Source of the DNA: NORP240 sp942492445
GTDB lineage: Bacteria; Pseudomonadota; Gammaproteobacteria; Pseudomonadales; Pseudohongiellaceae
Direction: 5' to 3'
Assembly (NCBI GenBank): GCA_942492445.1
Contig: CALOEW010000003.1
Coordinates: forward strand, 19,376-83,375
Length of the DNA stretch: 64,000 bases
A program made the position numbers and the translations under genes. Of this stretch, positions 1 through 10,547 are shown piece after piece. How positions within the stretch are numbered: position 1 is the stretch's first letter; each line of letters opens with the position of its first letter. Below the pieces are notes generated by a model. That model did not search any database. It had not been told where the DNA came from and was given only the letters and a program-made list of their open reading frames with translations.

Positions 1-55
1 TTCCACAGCAATCAGAATTCTATGGGAAAACCCGATAGGGATTCGTCTGTCGTCA

Positions 56-1495
56 GTGATGTTGTTGATCGCGGCAGCCGTGTCGGTGACATCCTGCGCG
101 GTCAATCCTGCCACCGGTCAGCCCAACCTGGTATTGATGTCCGAAAACCGGGAAATCGAAATCGGCAGGGAGGAGCATGAAAAAGTGCTCGCCAGCATGC
201 CGGTCTACGAAGACGAGGAGCTGCTGGCGTACATTACCGAAATCGGCAACCGGCTGGTGCAAGCGAGTGACAGGCCCGATCTGGAGTTCACCTTTACACT
301 GATAGACAGCCCGGAAATCAATGCATTCGCACTGCCCGGCGGCTTTGTTTACGTAAACCGGGGGCTGATTACCTATACGAACTCCGAGGCGGAGCTGGCT
401 GCTGTAATTGGTCATGAAATCGGCCACATCACTGCTCGTCATGCAGTGCAGCAGCAGGCCCGTACAGGCCTGGCAAACGCCGCTTCCACCGTCGGTGGTA
501 TTGTTACGGCCGTGGCAACCGGCAGCGGGTATATAGGTTCTCAGGTCAGCCAGGTCGCTTCCATCTGGGCCCAGGCCGGGCTGAGCGGCTACGGCCGGGA
601 AGCAGAGCTGGAAGCTGACCGCGTGGGCGCCGAATACCTGTATCGTGCCGGCTACGATCCCTCTGCCATGATCGAGGTGATTACAGTGCTGAAGAATCAG
701 GAGGATTTCCGCCGCCGGGTGACTGGCCAGGGCGGGGGCTACCATGGCCTGTTCGCCACCCACCCTCGCAATGACACCCGGTTGCAGCAGGCAATTGCCA
801 GCGTTGGTGAGCTTGATGGCAGTCAGGTCCTCGAAGGCGACGACGCGGTATTTCGCAGTCATATCGATGGCCTGGTGGTCGGTCAAAGTAATGCCTCCCA
901 GACCCGCGATGACCGCAACCGCTACTACCAGAATCTGCTGGGTTACACCATCGTCTTTCCGCCGGAGTGGCAGGTCAGCGAAACTCCCACCACGGTAACT
1001 GCCACGGGCCCCGAGCAGGACTCAATACACGTGGAGGTGCAAAGGATTTCGTCACCTGTCGAGCCGCGAATATTTCTCCGGGATCAACTGGGGCTTGAAA
1101 ACCTGCAGCAATCCGAAGATCTCAACCAGTTCAGGCTGGTCGGCCACACCGGCGTGTTGGATTCACCCGGAGGCATGCAGCGTGTCGCGGTCATCTACAT
1201 GGGGCCCCGCGCGTATATTTTCCGTGGCAAGATGAGCAATGCCGATACCGCCGATGAGATCGACAGTCTCCTCCTTGCCTCCATCAGGACATTTCGTGCA
1301 ATTCAGCGTGGCGAAATGGTTCCCGGCAACGAACTGAAGATCCGGTTTGCTCAGGCCAGCGAATACTTTGACTTTGCAACGGTTGCAAGAAGCAGCAGAA
1401 TCGCAGAATATCCCGAGGAAACCCTGCGCCTGCTCAATGGCTACTACCCCGCAGGCTCTCCCAAAGCCGGAGAGTGGATCAAGCTGGTCGAGTAG
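56..1495 (+). CDS. M48-family zinc metalloprotease, lipoprotein (BepA/YfgC-like)
   Basis: A predicted periplasmic, lipid-anchored metalloprotease; relatives help with outer-membrane protein quality control. The zinc motif HEIGH lies at about residues 120-124, and the third ligand is probably the Glu in the E-x-x-A-D motif near residue 184. A lipobox (V-T-S-C, Cys 14) closes a short hydrophobic segment. About 230 residues without a recognised motif follow the protease domain. The GTG at 56 is the best start inside the frame, but the frame is open to the window edge and a signal peptide normally needs basic residues before the hydrophobic stretch. The ATG at 22 would give such an N-terminus (M-G-K-P then I-G-I-R-L) if one base near 34 is an extra base. 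The start is therefore uncertain; the family call is firm. Confidence 0.85.
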   Translation: MMLLIAAAVSVTSCAVNPATGQPNLVLMSENREIEIGREEHEKVLASMPVYEDEELLAYITEIGNRLVQASDRPDLEFTFTLIDSPEINAFALPGGFVYVNRGLITYTNSEAELAAVIGHEIGHITARHAVQQQARTGLANAASTVGGIVTAVATGSGYIGSQVSQVASIWAQAGLSGYGREAELEADRVGAEYLYRAGYDPSAMIEVITVLKNQEDFRRRVTGQGGGYHGLFATHPRNDTRLQQAIASVGELDGSQVLEGDDAVFRSHIDGLVVGQSNASQTRDDRNRYYQNLLGYTIVFPPEWQVSETPTTVTATGPEQDSIHVEVQRISSPVEPRIFLRDQLGLENLQQSEDLNQFRLVGHTGVLDSPGGMQRVAVIYMGPRAYIFRGKMSNADTADEIDSLLLASIRTFRAIQRGEMVPGNELKIRFAQASEYFDFATVARSSRIAEYPEETLRLLNGYYPAGSPKAGEWIKLVE

Positions 1496-1616
1496 TTTCG
1501 AATCTTTCTTTGTTCGGCTTTCCAGCGCGGATAAACTGGTTCTCGGACATCCCGTTCTCGGGTGCACAGGCAGTGCCGGATATTGTACGCGGTTGTGAAG
1601 GCCTGCCGACAACCTT

Positions 1617-1650
1617 AAGGAATCACTGATCAAGGTCCCCAGTGCTCTGA
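1617..1650 (-). repeat. Degenerate copy of a short dispersed repeat (family C)
   Basis: Read on the minus strand, this stretch resembles the sequence after folA at 56898-56931 (C-C-A-G-A-G-C-A-C-T-G, then a GGGACTTAATCAGAGGTTCC-like core), with several mismatches. It lies in the 206-bp gap between the M48 protease and the secretion-type ATPase. Apart from this, I see nothing recognisable in the gap. Confidence 0.35.
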
Positions 1651-1701
1651 GTTATCTGACCTGAGGTTTCCTGGCAATCACTCCACAAGTCGGTCTATTC
1701 C

Positions 1702-3515
1702 ATGGCAATTCCAAAAACTGCTTCTATCGCTGCGAGTCAGAATCAAAGAGGGAAGGTACAGCTGGAGCCCTTTCTGCAAGGGCTGCTCAACACTGGCCGC
1801 ATCAATCAGGAGGACTTACAGTTCGCACTCAAAAGTTTCCGGGCAACTACCAATCGGGATACCCAGAATAGAAAACACAATGTGCTGCAGTACCTGCAGC
1901 GGACTGAACCTGGGGTGGACCGGCTGGCGCCTGAAAAAAACCTGGATCTCGAAACACTGACCATGGTACTGAGTCAGCAAAGTGGCCAGAGTTACTACCG
2001 GATCGATCCGTTGAAAATCGACGTGGCGAGTATAACCGAAGTGATGTCCTACGCGTTTACACAGCGTCATGGCATCCTCGCCGTACAGGTGACGCCAGCG
2101 GAAGTCACCGTCGCCAGTGCCGAACCCTACATCGACAGTTGGGAAGGTGATCTGGCCCATACTACCCAGAGAAAAATCAACAGGGTGGTCTCTAGCCCAG
2201 CCGACATCCGCAAATTCACCACTGAATTCTACAGTCTCGCCAACTCCATTAACCGGGCAACAGAAGGTGCTGTCGAGAAGAAAGGCGTTGGCAACCTGGA
2301 ACAATTGCTGGAGCTGGGTAACATCAAGGAGCCTGAGGCCAATGACCAGCATATCGTCAACGTCGTGGACTGGCTGTTGCAGTATGCATTCGAGCAACGG
2401 GCCAGTGACATTCATATTGAGCCGCGCCGGGAAAAGGGCAACATCCGCTTTCGTATCGACGGAGTGCTCTACACGGTTTATGCGTTGCCCATGCAGGCGC
2501 TCAGTGCTGTTACCAGTCGCCTGAAGATTCTCGGCCGCATGAACGTGGCTGAGAAGCGCAAGCCTCAGGATGGCAGGATCAAGACCAAGAGTCCCAACGG
2601 CGAAGAGATCGAACTACGGCTTTCCACTCTACCCACGGCTTTCGGCGAAAAACTGGTCATGCGTATCTTTGACCCGGAGTGTTGTTGAAACCATTCGAAA
2701 AGCTGGTCTGGCAAATGAGGACTCTGGCCCGCTGGCACAAAATCATCAGCAACAATAACGGCATCGTAATCATTACCGGGCCTACCGGTAGCGGGAAGAC
2801 GACCACTTTGTACTCCACGCTGAAGACGCTGGCCACCGAACAGGTCAACGTCTGTACCATCGAAGACCCCATCGAAATGGTTGAAGACAGCTTTAACCAG
2901 ATGCAGGTTCAGGAAAATATTGACCTGGGATTTGCTGATGGTGTCAGGGCGCTGTTGCGACAGGATCCGGACATTATAATGATTGGCGAAGTCCGGGACC
3001 TGGAAACCGCAGAAATGGCAATTCAGGCAGCCCTGACCGGACATTTGGTTTTTACTACTCTGCATACCAATGACGCGCCTTCGGCTGTAACCCGCTTGCT
3101 GGAGCTTGGTGTGCCTCCCTATCTGATCAAAGCGACTGTCATTGGAGTCATGGCCCAGCGGCTGGTCAGGGTACTCTGTCCTTATTGCAAGAAAACAGAA
3201 CCCCTGGAGGAGTCCGCCTGGACCATGCTGACGGCTCCCTGGAAGGTCAAGGCTCCGCAGAATGCTGCGAGTCTGGTGGGATGTCTGGAGTGTCGCGAAA
3301 CCGGCTTCCTGGGACGCCAGGGAATTTACGAGATTATGCCGTTCAGCGAGTCCCTGCAGGCACTCGCCGATGACAAGTCGTCCCTGGAGCAACTGAGACG
3401 GCAGGCATACAAAGAAGGTATGCGCAGCCTGCGTCTGGCCGGTGCCCTGAAAGTTGCTGCCGGCAAGACAACAATCAACGAAGTGCTGCGGGTCACACCC
3501 GAATACCGTAAATAG
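1702..3515 (+). CDS. GspE/PilB-type secretion or pilus ATPase, frame broken by clustered indels
   Basis: A hexameric ATPase of the type II secretion/type IV pilus family, which powers pilin-like fibre assembly at the inner membrane. The N-terminal third resembles the MshE-N/GspE-N domain. The ATPase core has Asp/His boxes (ASDIHIEPRR), Walker A GPTGSGKTTT, Walker B (IIMIGEVRD) and a paired-Cys zinc motif (CPYC...CLEC) near the C-terminus. The frame runs 1702-2688 and resumes in another frame from about 2679. Three single-base indels (about 2677-2681, 2703-2706 and 2721-2724) rebuild the usual FDPE-VLL...LGLANED-LARW linker. Without other pilus or Xcp genes nearby, the system it serves cannot be told. 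It sits just upstream of glnE. Confidence 0.8.
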
Positions 3516-3531
3516 GCGCAAAGGCAACGCC

Positions 3532-6460
3532 GTGAAGGGTGCTGAATTCATTCCGGAACAATTACAGGAGACAGTTTCCCGGTATTGGGAGCGCCTGGAG
3601 GAACATGCCGGGTTTCCTGGCGAGCTGCAAGCACTGCTGGACCAGGACCAGGTCTTTCGCGGAGAGCTGATGCGAGTCTGGTGTGCCAGTGACTTTGCCG
3701 CCGGCCTGACCCTGTCGCAACCTGGCCTGCTGCTGGATGTGGCAGCAAGGCGATTGGAATCCGGAACCGCCGTTGAAAACCGCCTGAGAGAACAATTGAC
3801 TCCTCTCAGGGAACTGGATTACCAGGGGGGCGTCGAGCAATTAAAGAGTCACCTGCGTTGCTTTCACCGTCTCGAGTACCTGTTAATAATCTGGCGGGAC
3901 CTTGTGGACTGGCCTCTGCAGCTGACATCTGCCTGCAGATGTCGGAGCTTGCAGATGCCGCGTTGCAGGTAAGCCTGGAGATTCTGGAACTCTGGAGCGG
4001 CCAGGAATGGGGCCGTGACTCGATGGCTGATAACAGGCAGAAGTTTGTCGTTCTCGGCATGGGTAAACTGGGTGCACACGAGTTGAACGTGTCGTCGGAT
4101 ATAGACCTGATATTCAGTTTTTCCCGGGTAGGCCAGGAGGAGGGCGCTGACACAGGGGCGCTGACCGATCAGCAGTATTTCACCCGCCTGGGCCAGCGTC
4201 TGATTGATGTTATTGATACCACTACCTCTGAAGGCTTTGTTTTTCGCGTCGACATGCGACTGCGGCCCTACGGCAGCGAAGGAGCACTGGTGGCGAGTTT
4301 TGACGCCATGGAAGACTACTATCAGAACCAGGGGCGGGACTGGGAGCGCTATGCCCTGATCAAGGCCCGGGTCGTGGCAGGTGACAGGGATGCCGGTGAG
4401 GAACTGCTGGAGCGGCTGAAGCCGTTCGTTTACCGCCGGTACCTGGATTTTGCCATGTTCGAGTCACTTCGAAACATGAAGTCGCAGATCAATAAGCAGG
4501 CCCGTCGCGGCCCGATGGCGGGTGACATCAAGCTGGGCCCGGGGGGTATCCGCGAGGTTGAGTTCACTGTACAGGCTCTCCAGCTTGTTTATGGCGGCAG
4601 AGACAAGTCGTTACGTTCTCCTTCTCTGATTCGTACGCTGGACAATCTGGTTGCCGGCGGCTACCTGCCAGCCGAAGTTGCCGAGGAGCTGAAGACTTCC
4701 TACTGGTACCTGCGCAATCTGGAACACAAATTACAGGCTTTTGCCAATCAGCAGACCCAGTCTCTGCCGACCGGGGCACTGCAGCAGTTGCGTATCGCCT
4801 TTGCAATGGGCCACGATGACTGGGATGAACTGCTGGAAACACTGGGGCACATCCGACAATCGGTCAGTGCTCATTTTCGCGATGTTCTGGGAACTGAAGA
4901 AGAGGTCGCAACAACCCGGCACCAGGGGGACGACTGGGCGCCATTCTGGCGCCAGGAGCTTACCGGGGAAGATGCTCTGGCAATGCTTGAACAGAACAAT
5001 TTCGAAGATCCCCGTGGCAGCCTTGAACTGATACTTGAGTTTCGCAGGACGAAAAAATTTCTCACCCTTCCAGCGGAAAGTCGCGAGAGATTCAATGTTT
5101 TCATGCCGGTCCTGATCGATGCCGTGGCCGAATCGGAGAAGCCGTCAGTATGCCTGGGCAGAGTTATGCTACTGGTGGATGCGGTCAGCAGGCGCACATC
5201 TTACCTGATACTTCTGCTGGAGAACCCTCAGGCGCTGGAGCAACTTGTTCAGTATTGTACGGCCAGTCCCCTGATAGCTGAATCTTTAAGCAGGTATCCG
5301 ATCCTCCTCGATGAATTGCTCAACGTTCTCGATAAGCCACCGGACAAGTTGCGTCTGGCCGATGAGTTGAAAATGCAATTGCTGAGAATTGATGAAGAAA
5401 ATTTCGAGGAGGAGCTGGATTGCCTGCGATATTTTAAGCAGTCCCATCATTTGCAGGTCGCTGCCGCTGAGGTATCAGGGAAAATGCATTTGATGAAGGT
5501 CAGTGACTACCTGACCTATATTGCCGAAGTGATTCTGGATGCTGTGCTGACTCTCTCCTGGCAATACCTGGTGGATAAGTATGGCTTCCCGGTCCATACA
5601 GATGGAAAATACGGCAAGCCAGGTTTTGGAATAATAGGTTATGGAAAGCTGGGTGGACTGGAGCTCAGTTACAGTTCAGATCTTGACCTTGTATTTCTTC
5701 ACCAGGCAGCTCTTGAAGAGGACACTGTTGTAAGCGAGGGGCAGACGCCGCTGAACAGCCGGGCATTTTACATCAAGCTCGCCCAGCGGATTATTCTGAT
5801 GTTGGGCACCTATACCATGTCCGGAAAACCTTACGAGGCAGATATGCGCTACGTCCCTCCGGTGAATCGGGACTGCTGGTAAGCTCGGTGGAGTCCTTCA
5901 ATGACTATCAGAAAGCCAAGGCCTGGACGTGGGAGCACCAGGCGCTGGTAAGGGCCAGAGTAGTAGCCGGTGATGTGGAACTGCTGGAGAAATTTTCCCG
6001 GGTCAGGGCGGAAATCCTGACCAGCAGTCGGGATCGAGCCGAACTGACAGCACAGGTCACCGGGATGCGGGAGAGGATGCGTCGGGAACTGAAGTCCACG
6101 TCATCCAGTGAGATGGATCTGCTGGCTTTCCGCATCAAGCAGGGTAAGGGCGGCATCGTCGATATCGAGTTTCTCGTCCAGTATCTGGTGCTGGCCTATT
6201 CCCGGGACTACCCCGCACTGCTTACCTACACTGATAATTTCCGTATCCTGGAAGCGGCGCGGGAGTGCGAACTGCTAGCAGAAGAGGAGATGAATACCCT
6301 GATTAATGCCTATATGGATTTGCGTGCCGCTTCCCATCAGATCACCCTGAAGCAGCTGGAAGACCTGAAGTCCGCAACTGCCCTTGAGCTGCACCAGGAA
6401 GCAGTAACCGCCATCTGGGAGCGGGTTTTCGGACCCGTTCGCACCACCCGGACCGAATGA
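3532..6460 (+). CDS. glnE: Glutamine synthetase adenylyltransferase/deadenylase, two frameshifts
   Basis: GlnE adds and removes AMP on glutamine synthetase in response to PII and glutamine. Two nucleotidyltransferase modules are visible: GMGKLG...NVSSDIDLIF in the first half and GYGKLGG...SYSSDLDLVF in the second, each followed by a helical PII-uridylyltransferase-like domain. The GTG at 3532 is the first usable start after the ATPase stop. The frame breaks at about 3903-3906, where one base is missing between WRDL and AGLASAAD, and at about 5848-5851, where one base is missing after YEADMR. With both repaired, the product is about 976 residues, close to the 946 of the E. coli protein. The short gap to the upstream gene suggests cotranscription. 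The indels look like sequence errors. Confidence 0.9.
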
Positions 6461-6475
6461 TGTTGGACTCCCGGC

Positions 6476-7516
6476 GTGGCTGAGAGCAATAATCCGGAAA
6501 ACGGAATTCTCGTGGTCGGGCCGTCATGGGTAGGGGATATGGTGGTGGCGCAGTCGTTATTGTTACTGTTACGGGATCGTCACCCCTCTACCCGACTGGC
6601 TGTTATCGCTCCGGACTGGTCACGGGCTCTGCTGAGCCGTATGCCCGAAGTGGACGAAATTATCAGTTCTCCCTTTGGCCACGGAGAAGTCAATCTGTCG
6701 GGCCGCTTTCGACTGGGACGACAACTGGCCGGCCGGTTCGACTGGGCCATAGTGTTGCCCAATTCTTTCAAGTCCGCCCTGGTTCCAATGATCGCCGGTA
6801 TTCCACGGCGAACCGGCTGGCGCGGTGAATTCCGCAATTTACTGCTCACTGATTGCAGAACTCTGGATTCGCGTCGCTATCCGCTATTGGTTCAGCGGTT
6901 CGTCGCGCTTGGTGTTGATTGCGACGAATGCCTGCCTCAGTATCGATCGCCCGCACTGCATATCGAGCCAGCTCAAGCGGTTGCCACAGCCAGATCCCTG
7001 GGATTGGATCCCACCGGTAAACTACTGGCTCTGTGTCCAGGTGCCGAATTTGGTGATGCCAAGCAATGGCCGCTCGAGCACTATGCCAGATTATGTGAGA
7101 TGGCTGCCATTGACGGCTGGCATCCCTGTATTCTCGGGTCTGCCAATGATCGCCCTGCAGCGAGGCATCTGCTGTCCTGCCTGAAAGTAGAAAGCCGGAA
7201 AAGCGTCAGCGATCTGACCGGCAGGACTTCACTGGGCCAGGTTATTGACTTGTTGTCGCTGGCCGGTGCTGCCGTGACCAATGATTCCGGCCTGATGCAT
7301 ATTGGCGCTGCGGTTGGTTGCCCATTGATTGCTGTCTACGGATCGACTTCGCCGGACTTTACACCTCCATTGGCAGAAAGGGTAGAATCCCTGACAACCG
7401 ACATAGCCTGCCGACCCTGCTTCAAGCGGAGTTGTCCGCTGGGTCACAAACGATGTCTTACACAGATCACGCCAGATCGGGTCTATGGCAGTCTTCAGGA
7501 GCTGCTTTCGTCCTGA
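6476..7516 (+). CDS. waaF: ADP-heptose:LPS heptosyltransferase II
   Basis: Transfers the second heptose onto heptose I of the LPS inner core, on the cytoplasmic face of the inner membrane. It is a GT9 enzyme of 346 residues, the usual size. The N-terminal signature VVGPSWVGDMVVAQSL is diagnostic for WaaF. The C-terminal half has the nucleotide-sugar region (TNDSGLMHIGAAVGCPLIA), then the conserved tail around PCFKRSCPLGHKRCL. The start is GTG, 15 bases after the glnE stop. The next gene, waaC, follows at once, so the core genes from here to the carbamoyltransferase look like one operon. Confidence 0.95.
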   Translation: MAESNNPENGILVVGPSWVGDMVVAQSLLLLLRDRHPSTRLAVIAPDWSRALLSRMPEVDEIISSPFGHGEVNLSGRFRLGRQLAGRFDWAIVLPNSFKSALVPMIAGIPRRTGWRGEFRNLLLTDCRTLDSRRYPLLVQRFVALGVDCDECLPQYRSPALHIEPAQAVATARSLGLDPTGKLLALCPGAEFGDAKQWPLEHYARLCEMAAIDGWHPCILGSANDRPAARHLLSCLKVESRKSVSDLTGRTSLGQVIDLLSLAGAAVTNDSGLMHIGAAVGCPLIAVYGSTSPDFTPPLAERVESLTTDIACRPCFKRSCPLGHKRCLTQITPDRVYGSLQELLSS

Positions 7517-7534
7517 TTGTCCGGAGTCAATAGA

Positions 7535-8608
7535 TTGCGAGTTTTGATAGTCAAAGTATCCTCTCTGGGCGATATTATCCACACACTTCCCGCGGTAACC
7601 GATGCCAGTCGTGCCAACCGGAATCTTGTATTTGACTGGGCCGTCGAGGAAGCCTTTACTGAAGTACCTGCCTGGCATCCGGCGGTGGAAAACGTTATCC
7701 CGGTGGCAATCAGGCGATGGCGATCGCACTGGTTAAAAAGCTGGATGAAAGGCGAAATCGCCGAGTTTCGGGACAATCTGCAGAAAATTCATTACGACCT
7801 CGTCATAGACGCCCAGGGGCTGATCAAAAGCGGAATTGTCAGTCGTATGTCAAAGGGTATTACCGTCGGACTGAGTAACAAGACTATCCGCGAGCCACTG
7901 GCTACTCTATTCTACAATAAGGTCTACTCCGTACCATGGACCGAACACGCCGTGGAACGTATTCGGGAGCTTTTTTCCCGCGCTCTGCACTACAAGTACG
8001 ACCCCGAGCAGGTAGATTACGGTATTGATTTTGAGCGCATCGGACTATCAGCTAACGTATCCACTGAAAAGCAACTGGTGTTTCTCCATGGTACGACCTG
8101 GAAAAACAAGAACTGGCCGGAGAATTACTGGTGCGAGCTTGCCGGGATTGCTACCGACAACGATTATAAGGTGCTTCTTCCCTGGGGGGATGACTCGGAA
8201 AAGATGCGAGCCGGACGAATCGCCAGGGGTAATCCGGATATTGAAATTCTGCCCCGTCAGTCTCTTACCGGACTGGCCAGAAACATCGCCCGTTCCAAAG
8301 GTGTAATTGCCGTGGATACAGGATTGGGGCACCTGGCAGCAGCACTGTCGGTACCAACTCTTTCTCTTTATGGACCTACAGACCCGAGGCTGTCCGGAAC
8401 CTATGGAGACAGGCAGCACCACCTGCGGTCCAATCTCAACTGCTCCCCCTGTGTAAAGCGAGAATGCTCCTATACAGGGCCCGGTGTAACAGATAAGTAT
8501 AAAGGGCAATCATTCCTGGTTTTACCGCCTTGCTTCTCCACGCTGAGGCCTGAGACAGTCTGGCACAATTTCAATCAACTTATAGTCAACCCGGTTTCCG
8601 TTACATGA
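7535..8608 (+). CDS. waaC: ADP-heptose:LPS heptosyltransferase I
   Basis: Adds the first heptose to Kdo2-lipid A, the step before WaaF. It is a GT9 enzyme with the WaaC N-terminus RVLIVKVSSLGDIIHTLPAV and the C-terminal nucleotide-sugar region (VAVDTGLGHLAAALSVPTL). I prefer the TTG at 7535 (M-R-V-L-I-V-K, as in the family) over the TTG at 7517. A GGAG at 7521-7524 sits about ten bases before 7535, and the longer form would add residues with no counterpart. The product is then 357 residues. Its stop overlaps the waaG start (ATGA), so the two are translationally coupled. Confidence 0.93.
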   Translation: MRVLIVKVSSLGDIIHTLPAVTDASRANRNLVFDWAVEEAFTEVPAWHPAVENVIPVAIRRWRSHWLKSWMKGEIAEFRDNLQKIHYDLVIDAQGLIKSGIVSRMSKGITVGLSNKTIREPLATLFYNKVYSVPWTEHAVERIRELFSRALHYKYDPEQVDYGIDFERIGLSANVSTEKQLVFLHGTTWKNKNWPENYWCELAGIATDNDYKVLLPWGDDSEKMRAGRIARGNPDIEILPRQSLTGLARNIARSKGVIAVDTGLGHLAAALSVPTLSLYGPTDPRLSGTYGDRQHHLRSNLNCSPCVKRECSYTGPGVTDKYKGQSFLVLPPCFSTLRPETVWHNFNQLIVNPVSVT

Positions 8609-9735
8609 AGCTGGGTTTCCTTATCTATTCCTATTTTCCCTACGGAGGACAGCAACGGGATTTCTACAGGATTGTAAGAGAATGCATTGCGAGAGGCCAT
8701 GAGGTCGTTGTCTATACATTGAAGTGGCAGGGGGAACCACCCGATGACATTGATGTCAGATTTGTACCGGTAACATCCAGGTCTCGCCTCAGGCTGTATC
8801 GACTGTTCACCGGTTGGGTACTTGATGCATTGCGGCGTGAGCCCTGCGACCTGGTGACCGGATTCAACAAGGTGCCAGGCCTGGACGTTTATTTCGCCGC
8901 TGACTCCTGTTTCGCGGAAAAGGCTAAACATCAGCGCGGTGGCTATTACCGGTTTACACCGCGATATCGCCATTTCATGGCGTATGAAAATGCAGTCTTT
9001 GGAGCGCGGAGCCGAACCCGCATCCTGCTGCTTTCGCGGTTGCAGCAACAGTCTTACGAAGCCTACTATCCAGGCTGTGCTTCAAGGCTGTACCTGGTCC
9101 CTCCCGGTATAGATCAGGATCGCAAGCCCACCGATGCAGCGCCGCTTACAAGGCGACAGTTGCGCCAGGAGTTTCACCTGAAGCCAACTGACCTGCTGGT
9201 GGTGCAGATAGGTTCCGGATTCAAGGTCAAAGGAGTGGACAGGTCGCTTCGTGCCCTGGCATCGCTGCCGCGGGAGTTGCTGCAGCGGGTAACCTATCTG
9301 TTGATCGGACAGGATAGGCCGAATCGATATCTGCGTCTGGCAAAAAAGCTGGGCGTTGCCGACCATTTCCGGGTAATGCCAGGTCGGGCTGACGTACTGC
9401 GTTTCCTGCTGGGAGCCGACTTATTGTTGCATCCTGCGTACAGTGAAAGCGCCGGTTACGTGCTGCTGGAAGCGACAATTGTGGGCCTGCCCGTGTTGAC
9501 AACCAGCACTTGCGGCTATGCGTGTCACATTCTGGAGGCGGGATCCGGGCTGGTCTGCGCAGAGCCTTTCAGTCAGTTAGAACTAAACGATAGCCTCAAG
9601 CGCATGCTACTCTCACCCGAGCGGAGCCTGTGGCAACGGAATGGTATCGAGTACGGTAAACAGGAAGCGCTCTATTCCATGCCTGGTATAGCTGTCGATT
9701 ATCTCGAAAAATTTGCGCAGGCAGCTTTTAAATGA
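8605..9735 (+). CDS. waaG: LPS core glycosyltransferase (WaaG-type, GT4)
   Basis: Predicted to add the first outer-core hexose to heptose II; in Pseudomonas the homologous enzyme adds galactosamine, so the sugar is not certain here. It is a 376-residue GT-B fold. The acceptor-side N-terminus (FLIYSYFPYGGQQRDF) matches WaaG, and the donor-binding E-x7-E motif appears as ESAGYVLLE in the C-terminal domain. The ATG overlaps the waaC stop, and its own stop overlaps the waaP start (ATGA). This coupling fits a single core operon. Confidence 0.92.
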   Translation: MKLGFLIYSYFPYGGQQRDFYRIVRECIARGHEVVVYTLKWQGEPPDDIDVRFVPVTSRSRLRLYRLFTGWVLDALRREPCDLVTGFNKVPGLDVYFAADSCFAEKAKHQRGGYYRFTPRYRHFMAYENAVFGARSRTRILLLSRLQQQSYEAYYPGCASRLYLVPPGIDQDRKPTDAAPLTRRQLRQEFHLKPTDLLVVQIGSGFKVKGVDRSLRALASLPRELLQRVTYLLIGQDRPNRYLRLAKKLGVADHFRVMPGRADVLRFLLGADLLLHPAYSESAGYVLLEATIVGLPVLTTSTCGYACHILEAGSGLVCAEPFSQLELNDSLKRMLLSPERSLWQRNGIEYGKQEALYSMPGIAVDYLEKFAQAAFK

Positions 9736-10547
9736 TTCTGTATCTGGATGATGAACTTGCCGGGATCTGGCAGCAAGCGGATATTTTTCAAGTGCTGCTG
9801 AACATGGAAGGGACTGTCTACCGTCAGGTCAAGGGGCGCAGAACCCTGCGATTCGTTCTACAGGGAAAGGGGTATTTCCTGAAACTGCACCTTGGAGTCG
9901 GTTGGCGGGAAATATTCAAGAATCTGTTACGGTTTCGCCTGCCGGTAATCGGTGCCGAAAACGAATGGCTTGCAATTCAGCGGTTGCGTGAACTCGGTAT
10001 CGATACACCCTCTGCTGTCGCATACGGGAAACGGGGCTGGAATCCTGCATCAATGAAGTCATTCATCGTTACCCGGGAGCTGGAGAATACGTTCACTCTG
10101 GAGGAATATTGTGCCACCTGGGAGAAGAGCCCGCCGCAGTTTTCCGTAAAGAAGGCGCTGATTGAAAAGGTCGCGGAAATCAGTCGCAGGATGCACAAAG
10201 CGGGAATCTGCCATCGTGATTATTACTTGTGTCACTTCCACTTGCTCTCTGATTCAGAAAAGGCAACCTCCGGCTGCGGGGCAAGGCTGATTCTCATCGA
10301 CCTTCACCGGGCGATGTTTGGCAGGAAGCCGAATTCACGCTGGGTGAAAAAGGATCTGGCCGGCTTGTATTTTTCCAGCATGGAAATTGGGCTGACAAGA
10401 CGCGATCGGTTACGATTCGCGCGTGTATATCGAAAGACAAGCCTTAGAAATTCTCTGGATCGGGACAAGGTATTCTGGTGTGATGTGCTCTCGCGAGGTG
10501 AGGCGTTGTATGCAAAATTGGGGAATCCCCTGCGAGCCGATCAATGA
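9732..10547 (+). CDS. waaP: LPS core heptose(I) kinase
   Basis: A cytoplasmic kinase that phosphorylates heptose I of the inner core, a modification important for outer-membrane integrity in Pseudomonas and enterics. It is 271 residues, a normal size. The eukaryote-like kinase core shows the ATP lysine region (GYFLKLHLGVGW), the catalytic HRDYYLCHFHL and the metal-binding ILIDLHR. It overlaps waaG at its start, and the next kinase gene starts four bases before its own stop. Confidence 0.92.
   Translation: MILYLDDELAGIWQQADIFQVLLNMEGTVYRQVKGRRTLRFVLQGKGYFLKLHLGVGWREIFKNLLRFRLPVIGAENEWLAIQRLRELGIDTPSAVAYGKRGWNPASMKSFIVTRELENTFTLEEYCATWEKSPPQFSVKKALIEKVAEISRRMHKAGICHRDYYLCHFHLLSDSEKATSGCGARLILIDLHRAMFGRKPNSRWVKKDLAGLYFSSMEIGLTRRDRLRFARVYRKTSLRNSLDRDKVFWCDVLSRGEALYAKLGNPLRADQ

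Noticed and set aside
53..886. 277-residue frame antisense to the M48 protease
   Set aside because: It is a shadow frame opposite conserved HEIGH codons, without a plausible product.
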